Of a stretch of 64,000 nucleotides of DNA, positions 8,906 to 17,897 are shown piece after piece; the first letter of the stretch is position 1, and each line of letters starts with the position of its first letter. Location: assembly GCF_000426865.1 (NCBI RefSeq), contig NZ_AUGE01000002.1, positions 248,001 through 312,000 of the forward strand, written 5' to 3'. Below the pieces are notes generated by a model that had not been told where the DNA came from, did not search any database, and saw only the letters and a program-made list of their open reading frames with translations. A program made the translations under genes and the position numbers. This DNA is from Citrifermentans bremense R1 (lineage in GTDB: Bacteria > Desulfobacterota > Desulfuromonadia > Geobacterales > Geobacteraceae).

Positions 8906-9807
8906 GCTCCCATCCCTCCCCCGCAAAGCGTAGTTTCGTTGTAGACCCGCTGCAGATAGTCCCGATACGAGGAATTGGGGGTGGCATCGATGACCTTGGC
9001 CATCGCCGCGCAGTCAAGGTACCCCATCCGGAGCGCTATCTCCTCCAGGCAAGCGATCTTAAGCCCCTGCCGCGCCTCCAGGGTCCCTATGAAGTGGGAG
9101 GCCTCGAGAAGGCTTTGGTGGGTGCCGGTATCGAGCCAGGCGATCCCACGGCCGAGCCTTTGCACCGAAAGTTCGCCGCGCCTTAAGTACTCCAGGTTTA
9201 CATCCGTGATTTCCAGCTCGCCCCGCGGCGAGGGCTTCAACTCCTTGGCGATCTGCACCACCTTGCCGTCGTAGAGGTACAGCCCAGGGACCGCGTAGTT
9301 CGACTTGGGATGGGCCGGCTTCTCTTCGATGCTGAGCACCCGGTCTTCCCGGTCGAACTCGACCACGCCGTAGCGCTCCGGATCCTGCACGTAGTAGCCG
9401 AAAATCTTGGCTCCGCCGTCAAAACCCGCGATGAGACGGTCCAATTCCATTTTGCCGTAGAAGATGTTGTCGCCCAGGATCAAGCAGACCGGATCGCCGG
9501 CGATGAACTCTTCCCCGAAGAGAAAAGCCTGCGCGATCCCCTTGGGCTCTGGCTGCACCGCATAGGAAAGGCGGATCCCCCAGCGCGAGCCGTCGCCCAA
9601 AAGCGCCTGGAAGCGGGGAGTATCCTGAGGTGTGGAGATGATCAGCACGTCGGCGATTCCCGCCATCATCAGCGTCGCCAGCGGGTAATAGATCATCGGC
9701 TTGTCGTAGACCGGCTGCAGTTGCTTGCTCGCTACCATGGTCAGAGGGTAAAGCCTGCTTCCCGCGCCTCCGGCCAGGAGAATCCCCTTCTTGATACTTT
9801 GTGGCAT
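8902..9807 (-). CDS. rfbA: glucose-1-phosphate thymidylyltransferase
   Basis: A 301-residue nucleotidyltransferase that makes dTDP-glucose from glucose-1-phosphate and dTTP for cell-surface deoxysugars. The N-terminal nucleotide loop is [13 protein letters not shown] (about residues 11-23), followed by [18 protein letters not shown], the metal site LGDNIFYG and [15 protein letters not shown]. The ATG at 9807 has AAAGG nine bases upstream; an upstream in-frame codon lacks such a site. It is coupled to the rfbC-like cupin by an ATGA overlap. Confidence 0.95.
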   Translation of the reverse strand: MPQSIKKGILLAGGAGSRLYPLTMVASKQLQPVYDKPMIYYPLATLMMAGIADVLIISTPQDTPRFQALLGDGSRWGIRLSYAVQPEPKGIAQAFLFGEEFIAGDPVCLILGDNIFYGKMELDRLIAGFDGGAKIFGYYVQDPERYGVVEFDREDRVLSIEEKPAHPKSNYAVPGLYLYDGKVVQIAKELKPSPRGELEITDVNLEYLRRGELSVQRLGRGIAWLDTGTHQSLLEASHFIGTLEARQGLKIACLEEIALRMGYLDCAAMAKVIDATPNSSYRDYLQRVYNETTLCGGGMGA

Positions 9808-9909
9808 AAATGAACCTTTCAAATCTTCGATCACATTAACAAAAGACTTTTTCTATCACACAGGCGCGTCCTGCGTCAAACCAATAAAGGGTCTGATCAC
9901 AGGTTGCCA

Positions 9910-10287
9910 TCAAGGGAGAAGCCTCTCCTTTAGCGCCTCGTCGATGAAGCTCTCCTCGATCGCCTCGCGCACCCATGACTCATGGCAGCGGGAGAGGAGA
10001 ACCGCCACACCCTCGGCGACCGCCGGCACTTCGCTCCAGAGCGCGTTGCGCAGCGAGCGGAGCCTGCGGGGGTCGGGCTTCTTGGAGGCTAAAAGCTCCC
10101 GGCACCCTTGGCAGATGAGCGCCAGGTTCGCCTCGGATGGCTCCTGTTCCGGCTGGTACTCCCAAAGGCGGAGCTCCTGGTCGCCGTCGCACCACTCGCA
10201 GCGAAACCCCGCTCTCTTGCTGACGCTCTTCCCCAGAAGCTGTACCGCCGCCAGATGGTCCTGATGGTCCTGCCGTCCCTTGGCCAT
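9910..10287 (-). CDS. PhnA-like zinc-ribbon protein
   Basis: A 125-residue protein with an N-terminal zinc knuckle, RAGFRCEWCDGDQEL (about residues 20-34), and a second pair, ICQGCREL, about 28 residues later. This spacing matches the N-terminal zinc ribbon of the PhnA group, which despite its name has no proven part in phosphonate use. The ATG at 10287 follows GGAGG and removes an unlikely leader that an earlier start would add. The C-terminal half is helical and unremarkable. Confidence 0.6.
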   Translation of the reverse strand: MAKGRQDHQDHLAAVQLLGKSVSKRAGFRCEWCDGDQELRLWEYQPEQEPSEANLALICQGCRELLASKKPDPRRLRSLRNALWSEVPAVAEGVAVLLSRCHESWVREAIEESFIDEALKERLLP

Positions 10288-10498
10288 TTCGCCTCCGCCT
10301 ACCACGTCTCCCGGCTGAAACCGGGGCAACCCAGCCACCGAGTGTAGCAGAATCACCAATGAGATCAATACATTTCTACCTTAAGCGCTCTCCGGGAACG
10401 GGGCGTATTTTTCTCTGGACAGCACGGGCCGCCAGCGGGTACCCTTTTTCACCTCATTGTCAAGCGTCCCGGCCCCCCGCTGGGGCGAAGGAGCAAGC

Positions 10499-11194
10499 AT
10501 GAAACTGCCGCAGCCGCTTTTCCAGGGGACCCTGATCCGGCGCTACCAGCGCTTTTTAGCGGACGTCGAGCTGGAGGACGGGACCGTGGTCACCGCCCAC
10601 ACCCCCAACACCGGGAGCATGATGGGGTGCGCCTGCCCCGGCAACCTGGTCCTCCTCTCCAAAAGCGCGAGCCTCACCAGAAAATACCCGCACAGCTGGG
10701 AGCTGGTGCAGGCCGACGGGACCTGGGTCGGGATCAACACCCAGCTCCCCAACCTCCTCGCCAGGGAGGCGATCCTGGACGGGACCATTTCAGAGCTCTC
10801 CGGGTACCAGCAGATCCGCGGCGAGGTCCCCTATGGCAGCGGCAGCCGGATCGACCTTCTGCTCTCCGGGGAGCAGGGGCTTTGCTACGTGGAGACCAAG
10901 AACGTCACCCTGGTCGAGGACGGCGTCGCCCTCTTCCCCGACGCGGTGAGCGCCCGGGGGCAAAAGCACCTGCGGGAGCTCATGGAGATGGTGCGCCAGG
11001 GACACCGCGCCGTTAACCTCTTCATCGTGCAGCGCGCAGACGGCGCGGCCCTTGCCCCTGCCGACGCCATCGACCCCGTCTACGGGCGGCTCTTGAGAGA
11101 GGCGGCGCAAAACGGGGTCGAAATTCTCGCCTATCGCGCCGAGGTGACCCGGACCGAGGTGCGCCTGGAACGCGCGCTGCCGGTATTGCTCTAA
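10499..11194 (+). CDS. sfsA: SfsA family DNA/RNA-nuclease-like protein
   Basis: A 231-residue SfsA protein. E. coli SfsA was named for sugar fermentation stimulation and binds DNA; the fold includes a PD-(D/E)XK nuclease-like core. Matching segments are HTPNTGSMMGC near 34-44, RKYPHSWELV, GSRIDLLL near 117, and VETKNVTL, which supplies the E-x-K of the core. The ATG at 10499 follows AAGGAG; the upstream open frame has no ribosome site. Confidence 0.95.
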   Translation: MKLPQPLFQGTLIRRYQRFLADVELEDGTVVTAHTPNTGSMMGCACPGNLVLLSKSASLTRKYPHSWELVQADGTWVGINTQLPNLLAREAILDGTISELSGYQQIRGEVPYGSGSRIDLLLSGEQGLCYVETKNVTLVEDGVALFPDAVSARGQKHLRELMEMVRQGHRAVNLFIVQRADGAALAPADAIDPVYGRLLREAAQNGVEILAYRAEVTRTEVRLERALPVLL

Positions 11195-11198
11195 ACGG

Positions 11199-11226
11199 TT
11201 GACATCCCTGGAGAGGACGCTAGAGT
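11199..11226 (+). promoter_or_regulatory. candidate sigma-70 promoter
   Basis: TTGACA at 11199-11204, a 16-base spacer, and TAGAGT at 11221-11226, directly after the sfsA stop and 25 bases before the next gene. The -35 is perfect and the -10 weak. Confidence 0.5.
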
Positions 11227-11250
11227 TATAAGCGCTGTCCCGGGGGTCCA

Positions 11251-11709
11251 ATGAGAATTCCAAGGTTTACCATATACGCCAAGGAGACCGGCGTGGAGAT
11301 ATCGCCCTGCGAGAAAAAGCAGCAGGGAAAGCCCGAGGAAGGGAGGGTTGCTTTCCGCTTCTTCAGGCTCGCAGCCGGCGCGGCGCAGATCAGGTTCGTG
11401 GCGGAGCCGTGGGAGGCCTTCGAGATATCCAGGAGGATGAACGCGGTGCAGGCGGAGGGGGGGAAGGAAACCTTCACCCACCGTTTTGAGAGCGCCGACG
11501 GCGAGACGGTCACCAAGCTGAGCGTCGAGTGCTACCAAAGAAACGGCAAAAAGGGTTTCGCCTTCTCGGTCCAGCGCGGCGATGACGGCATCAACGTCGC
11601 TGCGCCGATGGGGGAATTCCTCTTCGCCGCGGAGTTTCTGAAACAGCTTTCGGTGGCGCAGTCCTGGGTGGAGCAGGCAGCGCACAAGCAGGGAAACGGG
11701 ACAGCGTGA
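11251..11709 (+). CDS. unknown protein coupled to an anti-sigma kinase
   Basis: A 152-residue soluble protein I do not recognise. It is rich in alternating charged and beta-prone segments (VAFRFFRLAAG, HRFESADGETVTKLSVECY) and ends with a helical FAAEFLKQLSVAQSWVEQA. No signal peptide, membrane segment or metal motif is visible. It has its own promoter and its stop codon overlaps the GTG start of the RsbW-type gene, so the two are probably made together; a role in the same signalling switch is an inference from this coupling only. Confidence 0.7.
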   Translation: MRIPRFTIYAKETGVEISPCEKKQQGKPEEGRVAFRFFRLAAGAAQIRFVAEPWEAFEISRRMNAVQAEGGKETFTHRFESADGETVTKLSVECYQRNGKKGFAFSVQRGDDGINVAAPMGEFLFAAEFLKQLSVAQSWVEQAAHKQGNGTA

Positions 11710-12149
11710 TAATCAAACCGAGCAAAACCCTATACCTCAGCATCGAGAGCAGGCTTGCCGACGTGGCCCTGGTGGGACATGCGGTACGCGGCGTCTGCGC
11801 CTGCTCGCCCCTCAAGGAAGAAGCCTACGGCGAGATGGAGGTCTGCGTCGTCGAGGCCCTCAACAACGCCATCACCCATGCCTACCGCAAAGAGGAAGGG
11901 TACCGGGTCGACACCGCCATCACCCTGCACCACGACCGCATCTCCTTCGCCATCTCCGACTGCGGCAAGGCGATCGAACAGTACGCCCCGAGGAGCCTGG
12001 AATTCGATCCCGAAGTCATCGGTTCCATTCCCGAAAACGGCATGGGGCTCTTCATCATCGAGACCATCATGGACGAGGTGAGCTACAGCTCCAATAACGG
12101 CAGGAACACCCTCTCCTTCTGCAGATACTTCACCCAACCCCAGGCCTAG
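11706..12149 (+). CDS. RsbW/SpoIIAB-type anti-sigma factor serine kinase
   Basis: A 147-residue GHKL ATPase domain on its own. The N box is VVEALNNAITHAY (about residues 43-55), the G1 region ISDCGKAIEQ and the G2 region ENGMGLFIIETIMDEV, which together bind ATP. Stand-alone domains of this type sequester sigma factors or phosphorylate STAS-domain antagonists. It starts with GTG overlapping the preceding stop (GTGA). No sigma factor, antagonist or PP2C phosphatase is next to it, so the partner must lie elsewhere. Confidence 0.88.
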   Translation: MIIKPSKTLYLSIESRLADVALVGHAVRGVCACSPLKEEAYGEMEVCVVEALNNAITHAYRKEEGYRVDTAITLHHDRISFAISDCGKAIEQYAPRSLEFDPEVIGSIPENGMGLFIIETIMDEVSYSSNNGRNTLSFCRYFTQPQA

Positions 12150-12167
12150 CGCCTCCCCTGCATTTCC

Positions 12168-15100
12168 CTACCCCAGCAGGTATTCGAAGTCCTCGCGGCT
12201 GATGGCGTTGCCCCCCTCGTGCTCTGCCTCCTCCAGAAGGGCCCGGTACAGCTTCAACTTCCTTTTCTTGAGCTCCATCATCTTCTCCTCGATGCTGTGC
12301 CGCATCAAAAGCCTGGTGATGGTCACCTGCCGCTGCTGCCCGATCCGGTGCGCGCGGTCGGAAGCCTGGCTCTCCACCGCAGGGTTCCACCAGGGGTCCA
12401 GGTGGAAGACGTAGGAGGCGCGGGTCAGGTTGAGGCCGCGACCACCCGCCTTCAGGCTCAACAGGAACACCCCGGGCTCTGCCGACTCCTGGAACCTCTG
12501 CACCATCTCTTTTCTGCGCGAGACCGGGGTCGAGCCGTCCAACCTGGAAAAGCCGATGCCGTGCTGGGAAAGCCCCTGCTCCACGATGTCCAAAAACGAG
12601 GTGAACTGCGAGAAGACCAGGACGCTGTGCCCCTCGGCGAAGAGCTCCATCAGCTGGTCCACCAGGAAGTCGATCTTTGGGGAACGGTCCGGTGCCTGCG
12701 GCAGGATGAGCTTCGAGCTCAAACAGATCTGGCGCAGCTTCAAGATGGCGGTGAGGGCGATGATGCGCGCCTGCCCGGGGCTTTTCGAACTGTAGGCCAG
12801 CGCCACCGTTTCCCGCACCTGGGCGACGGTGCGGGCGTAGAGCGCCTTTTGCCTCGTGCTCATCTCCAGGTAGATGTCGGTCTCCACCTTTGGGGGGAGC
12901 TCGTCGGCGATCATGTCCTTCGACCGTCTCAAGATGAAAGGGTGGGTGCGCCGGATCAGCTTCTCCATGAAGTCACCCCCTTCCCGCCCCATTTCCTTGC
13001 GGAACTGCTCGTAGGGACCTAAAAGCCCGGGAAGCGCCAGGTCCATGACCGAGAAGTATTCCCCTAGGTGGTTCTCGACCGGAGTGCCGGTAAGGGTGAG
13101 CTTGAACCTTCCGGAGAGCCTGCGCACGGCGCCGGTGGTCTCCGCGTGTATGTTCTTCACCGACTGCGCCTCGTCGAAGACGATCACGTTGAACGGGATC
13201 TCCCTGAGCTGTTCGATGTCGCGCTGCACCACGCCGTAGCTGGTAAGCACCAGGTCCAGCCCGGCAAACTCGGCGCTGCGCCCCTGCCCGCGGTAGACCC
13301 CGACCTTGAGCGCGGGGTAAAAGCGCTGCAGCTCGTTCTCCCAGTTGAAGATGAGGGTCGGCGGGACCACCACCAGGTGCGGCGTCCCGGCCGGAAGCTC
13401 GCAGGGGATATCCCCCTCGGCTATCCCCGCCAGAAGGGCGATGGCCTGGATGGTCTTTCCGAGCCCCATGTCATCGGCGAGGCAGGCCCCGAAACGGTGC
13501 TCGTAGAGAAAGGCGAGCCAGCTGTACCCTTCCAGCTGATAGTTCCTGAGCGTCGCCAAAAGCCTCGCCGGAGCCTGGCGCCTGGGGATGCTCTCGAAAC
13601 GGGTCAGGCTCTCGAAGATCCGCTCGTCCTCCGGGGAAAGAAGGATCCGGACCCCGCTGCGCCTGAGCGTGATCCAGTCTAGGATCTGCAGGCGCGGCAC
13701 GCGGACCACCTCCCTCTTCGTCGCCGCGCCGAAGAGCGAAAGGGTGCTGCTGCTCAACTCGTCCAGGATCACCATCTCGTTGCCGCGCCGGAAGATCCCG
13801 CCCCCCTGGAGGGCGCGGATGAGCTCGGCGTCCTCGACCGTCTCGCCGTCGCAACTGATCTCCGGCCGCAGCTCGAACCAGTCGATGCTGGAGCGGGTGG
13901 CGTCCAGCGTGAAAGACCAGGAAACGGTCTGCAGTTCCTCCCCTCCTATGGCAAGCGAGAACCCCTCCGCAGAGAGGGCGTCGCAGAAGCGGGAGAGATT
14001 TTTCATCAGCTCCTTTCTCGCAAGCGTCATCTCCCCCGGCCGCTCCGCCTGCCAAAAGATCTCGCAGCCGAAGAAGTCGCAGGCGATCTGCAAAAGCCGC
14101 CCCTGCAGTCTCCCGTCCACCTCGACGGCCAGCCACTCCCCTTGCTGCGACAATTGCAGCACCACGCCATGGGCAAGGGCCGCCTCGCAGAAGGAGGTAA
14201 CAGCGGCGCGCGCCTCGGAACGGACCCCCCGCTTGAAAAATTCCGGCGTGTCCAGCGCCTGCCTGACCACCCTCTCGCGTTCGGCCGTGCTCCCCGCGGA
14301 AAGAGCGGCGAAACAGGCCCTGATTACGGAGATCACCCGTTTTTTCGCCTTGAGGGTCTGAGGCAACGCAGCGCGCCCCCGGGTACTGAAGAATTTGAAG
14401 CTAACCGGGGACAAACCGAACACTACGCCGTCGGCCACACCTTGGGCTACGACCGGCACCGGGTCGGCAAGCTCAACGATATCCAGGCGGTAGCGCGGCT
14501 GGACCAGCCTGGGCTGCGCCGGGACCCCCGAGATCGACAGGGCGGCGCCCCCCTTCCCCTGCTGCGACTCGCCCAGATCCAGCTGCAGCGAGTTGAAGAG
14601 CGGGGCGGGGAAGCGGAATCCGCTCCCGTGGCGCGCCGGCGCCCCCCCCATGGCCTCTTCGACCCGCGCAAAGAGGGAGTGGTAGAAAACGAGGCCGGCG
14701 TCGTCCACCCGCTGCACCAGCCTGCGGCTGAGGTCGAAATAGTATCCCTGGTGCACGAAGGAATCTGGGTCCGGCGCGGAGCCGTCCTCAAGCGAGACGC
14801 TCGCGGCGATCTCGTCTCCTTCCAGATCCAGTTGCAGCAAAACGGCACGATCGCTTAAATGGTCGAACTGGAGGGGGACCACCCCTGCAGCGGAGGCGTA
14901 AAGAATGGGGAACCTGCCGCGGAAACGGGTGATGAACTCTTCGATGCAACGGCCGCGCAGGGCGGAGGATTGCATCAGCCTCAGGAACTCCCGGATCGAG
15001 GGAGGAAGCGCGGCATCGAAAAGGGCTGCGGGAATCAGGTCATGGGTCAGGCGCAGGCGGGGAGAGTCGAGTTCCAGGTCGAGGACCAGCGCGTAGCGCG

Positions 15101-15530
15101 CCTCCCCCGACTGGCGCTGGTGCAGTTCGTCCATCCGCAGCGCAGGGACGCCGAGCAGCTGGTTGCGGATCTGATCCAGGTAGTCCTGCGGGAGCTGCAG
15201 CATGGGGAACGAGGCGGGCGCCAGCGCCTTTTTCACGGTGGCGAGTGAGGCGACCAGGTGGGGACAGCGCCCTCCGGGGCTCCAGGTGCCGCAGTTGCAG
15301 ACGCTGGAAAATTCTCCCAGGGCCAAGGTCAACGACACCAGATAGCTCCCGCCATCCGAGACCTCCACGGTGAGGACGGAGCCGTCCCCGCTCCAGGTGA
15401 CCCGGGTAACCGGCCTCCTCTTGCACAGCTCGAAGCCGTTGAAGAGGTGCACCTTGTCCGCCAGTGCGTATATGCCTGAGGCCGGCATCTGGGAAAGATG
15501 CCGCAGCAGGGGGTTAGCCATAAGTTCCAT
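12168..15530 (-). CDS. SNF2-family helicase with N-terminal SWIM zinc finger
   Basis: A 1120-residue Swi2/Snf2 ATPase. A SWIM finger, CNCGTWSPGGRCPHL, is near residues 77-92; a long family-specific middle region follows; the helicase core fills the last 470 residues, with Walker A DDMGLGKT, the DEAQ box, a TGTPVENH motif III region and the motif VI segment SDRAHRIGQQRQV. Such proteins translocate on DNA and are often linked to transcription recycling or repair. The ATG at 15530 is used; an ATG three codons later is also possible. It is transcribed alone, convergent with the anti-sigma gene. Confidence 0.92.
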   Translation of the reverse strand: MELMANPLLRHLSQMPASGIYALADKVHLFNGFELCKRRPVTRVTWSGDGSVLTVEVSDGGSYLVSLTLALGEFSSVCNCGTWSPGGRCPHLVASLATVKKALAPASFPMLQLPQDYLDQIRNQLLGVPALRMDELHQRQSGEARYALVLDLELDSPRLRLTHDLIPAALFDAALPPSIREFLRLMQSSALRGRCIEEFITRFRGRFPILYASAAGVVPLQFDHLSDRAVLLQLDLEGDEIAASVSLEDGSAPDPDSFVHQGYYFDLSRRLVQRVDDAGLVFYHSLFARVEEAMGGAPARHGSGFRFPAPLFNSLQLDLGESQQGKGGAALSISGVPAQPRLVQPRYRLDIVELADPVPVVAQGVADGVVFGLSPVSFKFFSTRGRAALPQTLKAKKRVISVIRACFAALSAGSTAERERVVRQALDTPEFFKRGVRSEARAAVTSFCEAALAHGVVLQLSQQGEWLAVEVDGRLQGRLLQIACDFFGCEIFWQAERPGEMTLARKELMKNLSRFCDALSAEGFSLAIGGEELQTVSWSFTLDATRSSIDWFELRPEISCDGETVEDAELIRALQGGGIFRRGNEMVILDELSSSTLSLFGAATKREVVRVPRLQILDWITLRRSGVRILLSPEDERIFESLTRFESIPRRQAPARLLATLRNYQLEGYSWLAFLYEHRFGACLADDMGLGKTIQAIALLAGIAEGDIPCELPAGTPHLVVVPPTLIFNWENELQRFYPALKVGVYRGQGRSAEFAGLDLVLTSYGVVQRDIEQLREIPFNVIVFDEAQSVKNIHAETTGAVRRLSGRFKLTLTGTPVENHLGEYFSVMDLALPGLLGPYEQFRKEMGREGGDFMEKLIRRTHPFILRRSKDMIADELPPKVETDIYLEMSTRQKALYARTVAQVRETVALAYSSKSPGQARIIALTAILKLRQICLSSKLILPQAPDRSPKIDFLVDQLMELFAEGHSVLVFSQFTSFLDIVEQGLSQHGIGFSRLDGSTPVSRRKEMVQRFQESAEPGVFLLSLKAGGRGLNLTRASYVFHLDPWWNPAVESQASDRAHRIGQQRQVTITRLLMRHSIEEKMMELKKRKLKLYRALLEEAEHEGGNAISREDFEYLLG

Positions 15531-15807
15531 CAGATCCGCTCTCCCGCCAGGGGCTGCTTAACGAACCGTTTAAGTTAGCAGAAAGCGCGCTCCAATACAA
15601 CAACACCATGAGAGATGAAAGCAAACGGGGTTAATGTGCGGGCGGATCGAGGGAAGCGGCAGGTTTTACAAGGGGGGAAAGGCAATGCGGAGAAAAAAAA
15701 TGGGGGATGGCGCCAACCACCCCCCGAAAAAGGAGACCCTGGGCTGTTTACTCCGGGGTACTAATAAAAAGCTATCGGATCGGTTCAATAAAACTTTAAT
15801 GATTTTT

Positions 15808-16656
15808 TCAAGCACCCGCTCCTAACGCAAAACGGTCGATGATGAAGCGCGCGATGCTGCGGTTGGGGGGGAGCGAATCGGGCATGCGATCCCGGCTGAA
15901 CCACCCCCCCTCCTCTAGCTCGTCGCCGTCGATTTTCAGGTCGCCGGACTTGTAGCTTGCGACGAAGCCCGCCATCAACTGGCTGGGAAAAGGCCAGTTC
16001 TGACTGCCGATGTAGCGGATGTCCCCCACGGTAAGGCCCGTTTCCTCCTGCACCTCCCTGACCACGCACTCCTCGAGCGATTCGCCGAAGTCGACGAAAC
16101 CGGCAACCAGGCTGAAGCGCCCGGCGGCCCACTCGGGTTTGCGCACCAAGAGAAACTCGTCGCCGCGCTTAACGAGGACGATGACGCAGGGGTGGATGTG
16201 GGGGTAGTGCTCATGGCCGCAGCCGGAGCAGCGCTTGCCCCAGGTGGGAAAGATGCGTTCCATGTCGCTAGAGCCGCAGCGAGAGCAGTGGCGGCTGAGC
16301 TTTTCCCAGTAGAGGATCTGGCGGGCGAGGCCGTAGAGCGTGGCGAGATCGTCGGGAAGCGCGTTCCAGTGCACCGCGTGGAGCCCGGCCGGGAGCGCCT
16401 GAGACTTGGGCAGGGTGTAAACCCGGACGGGATCCCCGTCCCAGGTGCCGAAGAGAAGCGGCGCCCCGTCGGCGGCGAGGCTAATGGGAAGCTCCCCGCG
16501 GAAGAGCCCCTCCCCCTCCAGGACAAGGGTCTCCCCCTGCAGCAGCACCAGATGCCCGTGGCCGGCCTCGGCTGCGCCGCTCGGCTTTATCTGCGTGAAT
16601 CTCGACTTGATGATTTCGGCGTTGAAAGGAAGGTTGATCGTTTCCGGATAGGACAT
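15808..16656 (-). CDS. nudC: NAD(+)/NADH pyrophosphatase NudC
   Basis: A 282-residue Nudix hydrolase that splits NAD(H) to NMN(H) and AMP and, in E. coli, removes NAD caps from RNA. It has the NudC zinc ribbon (CSRCGSSD, then CSGCGHEHYP), the Nudix box GFVDFGESLEECVVREVQEE, and the NudC-specific SQNWPFPSQLM just after. The ATG follows AGGAG. It is a single-gene unit, divergent from aguA. Confidence 0.95.
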   Translation of the reverse strand: MSYPETINLPFNAEIIKSRFTQIKPSGAAEAGHGHLVLLQGETLVLEGEGLFRGELPISLAADGAPLLFGTWDGDPVRVYTLPKSQALPAGLHAVHWNALPDDLATLYGLARQILYWEKLSRHCSRCGSSDMERIFPTWGKRCSGCGHEHYPHIHPCVIVLVKRGDEFLLVRKPEWAAGRFSLVAGFVDFGESLEECVVREVQEETGLTVGDIRYIGSQNWPFPSQLMAGFVASYKSGDLKIDGDELEEGGWFSRDRMPDSLPPNRSIARFIIDRFALGAGA

Positions 16657-16752
16657 GTGGCAACTCCTGGAACAGTAGGTCTCATTGCAGTGACAGGCAT
16701 AATACAGGAACGGCCAGTGGAAGCAACGGGTTTCATTAGGTTGCGCCCCCTT

Positions 16753-16782
16753 TTGGCTTGCATTGGCTTCACCCGGTATGCT
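16753..16782 (+). promoter_or_regulatory. candidate promoter for aguA-aguB
   Basis: TTGGCT at 16753-16758, 18 bases, TATGCT at 16777-16782; about 70 bases before the aguA start. Both boxes are only moderate matches. Confidence 0.35.
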
Positions 16783-16852
16783 AGTTTTTCATGGCTTGCG
16801 GTCACCGGGTAACCGCGTTGATTAACAGCAATTTTTTCTTCGGGAGCAGAGA

Positions 16853-17881
16853 TTGGAAGACACCAGAAGATTGCCGGCAGAATGGGAACCGCAGGACGGG
16901 GTGCTCCTCGCCTGGCCGCACGAAAACAGCGACTGGGCGCCGTACCTGGATGCGGTGGAGCCGGTTTTCGCAGAGATAGTGACGCAGATAAGCCGTTTCG
17001 AGACCGCCGTCGTTGCGGCCGCCGGCCCCGACCTGGTACGGGAAAAGCTCGCCGCCTGCGGCGCGAACCTGGAAAGGGTCCGGATCCACCAGCTGGACAC
17101 CAACGACACCTGGGCGCGGGACTTCGGCCCGATCACCGTCGAGGATCATGGCGCGCTCAGACTGCTCAACTTCGGCTTCAACGGCTGGGGCCTCAAGTTC
17201 CCCTCCGACCTGGACAACAGGATCAACAAGCGGCTCCAGGGGCTTGGGGTTTGGGGCGCGCCGCTCGACACGGTCGGGCTCATCCTCGAAGGGGGGAGCA
17301 TCGAGAGCGACGGCCAAGGCACCATCCTCAGCACCGAAGAGTGCCTGATGAACGACAACCGGAACCCGCACTTGACCCGCATCGAACTGGAGGAGGAACT
17401 GCACGGGCTTTTCGGCAGCAACCGTTTCCTCTGGCTCGCCAACGGCTACCTGGCCGGCGACGATACAGATTCGCACGTGGACACGCTGGCCCGGCTCTGC
17501 CCGGACGACACCATCGCCTACGTACGCTGCGACGACCCGGATGACGAGCACTACCCCGCGCTCACGGCGATGGAGCAGGAAATACTCTCCTTCCGCACCC
17601 GCGACGGCCGGCCGTACCGCGTCATCCCCCTCCCCTGGCCGTCCGCCAGGTTCGATGAAGGCGGCGAGCGCCTTCCGGCAACCTACGCCAACTTCCTGGT
17701 GGTAAACGGCGCCGTGCTGGTGCCGACCTACCGGGATGAAAAAGACGCCGCCGCGCTTGCCGCCGTCGGGGTAGCGTTCCCCGGGCGCGAGATCGTCGGC
17801 ATAGACTGCCTGCCGCTCATACTGCAGCACGGCTCGCTGCACTGCGTCACCATGCAGCTCCCCAAGGGAACCCTGAAATAG
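16853..17881 (+). CDS. aguA: agmatine deiminase
   Basis: A 342-residue member of the Porphyromonas-type peptidylarginine/agmatine deiminase family, which hydrolyses agmatine to N-carbamoylputrescine and ammonia. Landmarks are WEPQDGVLLAWPH at the N-terminus, TNDTWARDFGPI, LILEGGSIESD, the TDSHVDTLARL histidine segment, and the nucleophile Cys331 in GSLHCVTMQ. The start is TTG with GGGAG just upstream. aguB follows after 16 bases, giving the complete agmatine-to-putrescine route. Confidence 0.95.
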   Translation: MEDTRRLPAEWEPQDGVLLAWPHENSDWAPYLDAVEPVFAEIVTQISRFETAVVAAAGPDLVREKLAACGANLERVRIHQLDTNDTWARDFGPITVEDHGALRLLNFGFNGWGLKFPSDLDNRINKRLQGLGVWGAPLDTVGLILEGGSIESDGQGTILSTEECLMNDNRNPHLTRIELEEELHGLFGSNRFLWLANGYLAGDDTDSHVDTLARLCPDDTIAYVRCDDPDDEHYPALTAMEQEILSFRTRDGRPYRVIPLPWPSARFDEGGERLPATYANFLVVNGAVLVPTYRDEKDAAALAAVGVAFPGREIVGIDCLPLILQHGSLHCVTMQLPKGTLK

Positions 17882-17897
17882 ATAGAGGGAGATTCAC

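Noticed and set aside
15634-15825. 63-codon frame between the SWIM helicase and nudC
   Set aside because: No ribosome site of note, overlaps the end of nudC, basic low-complexity translation.
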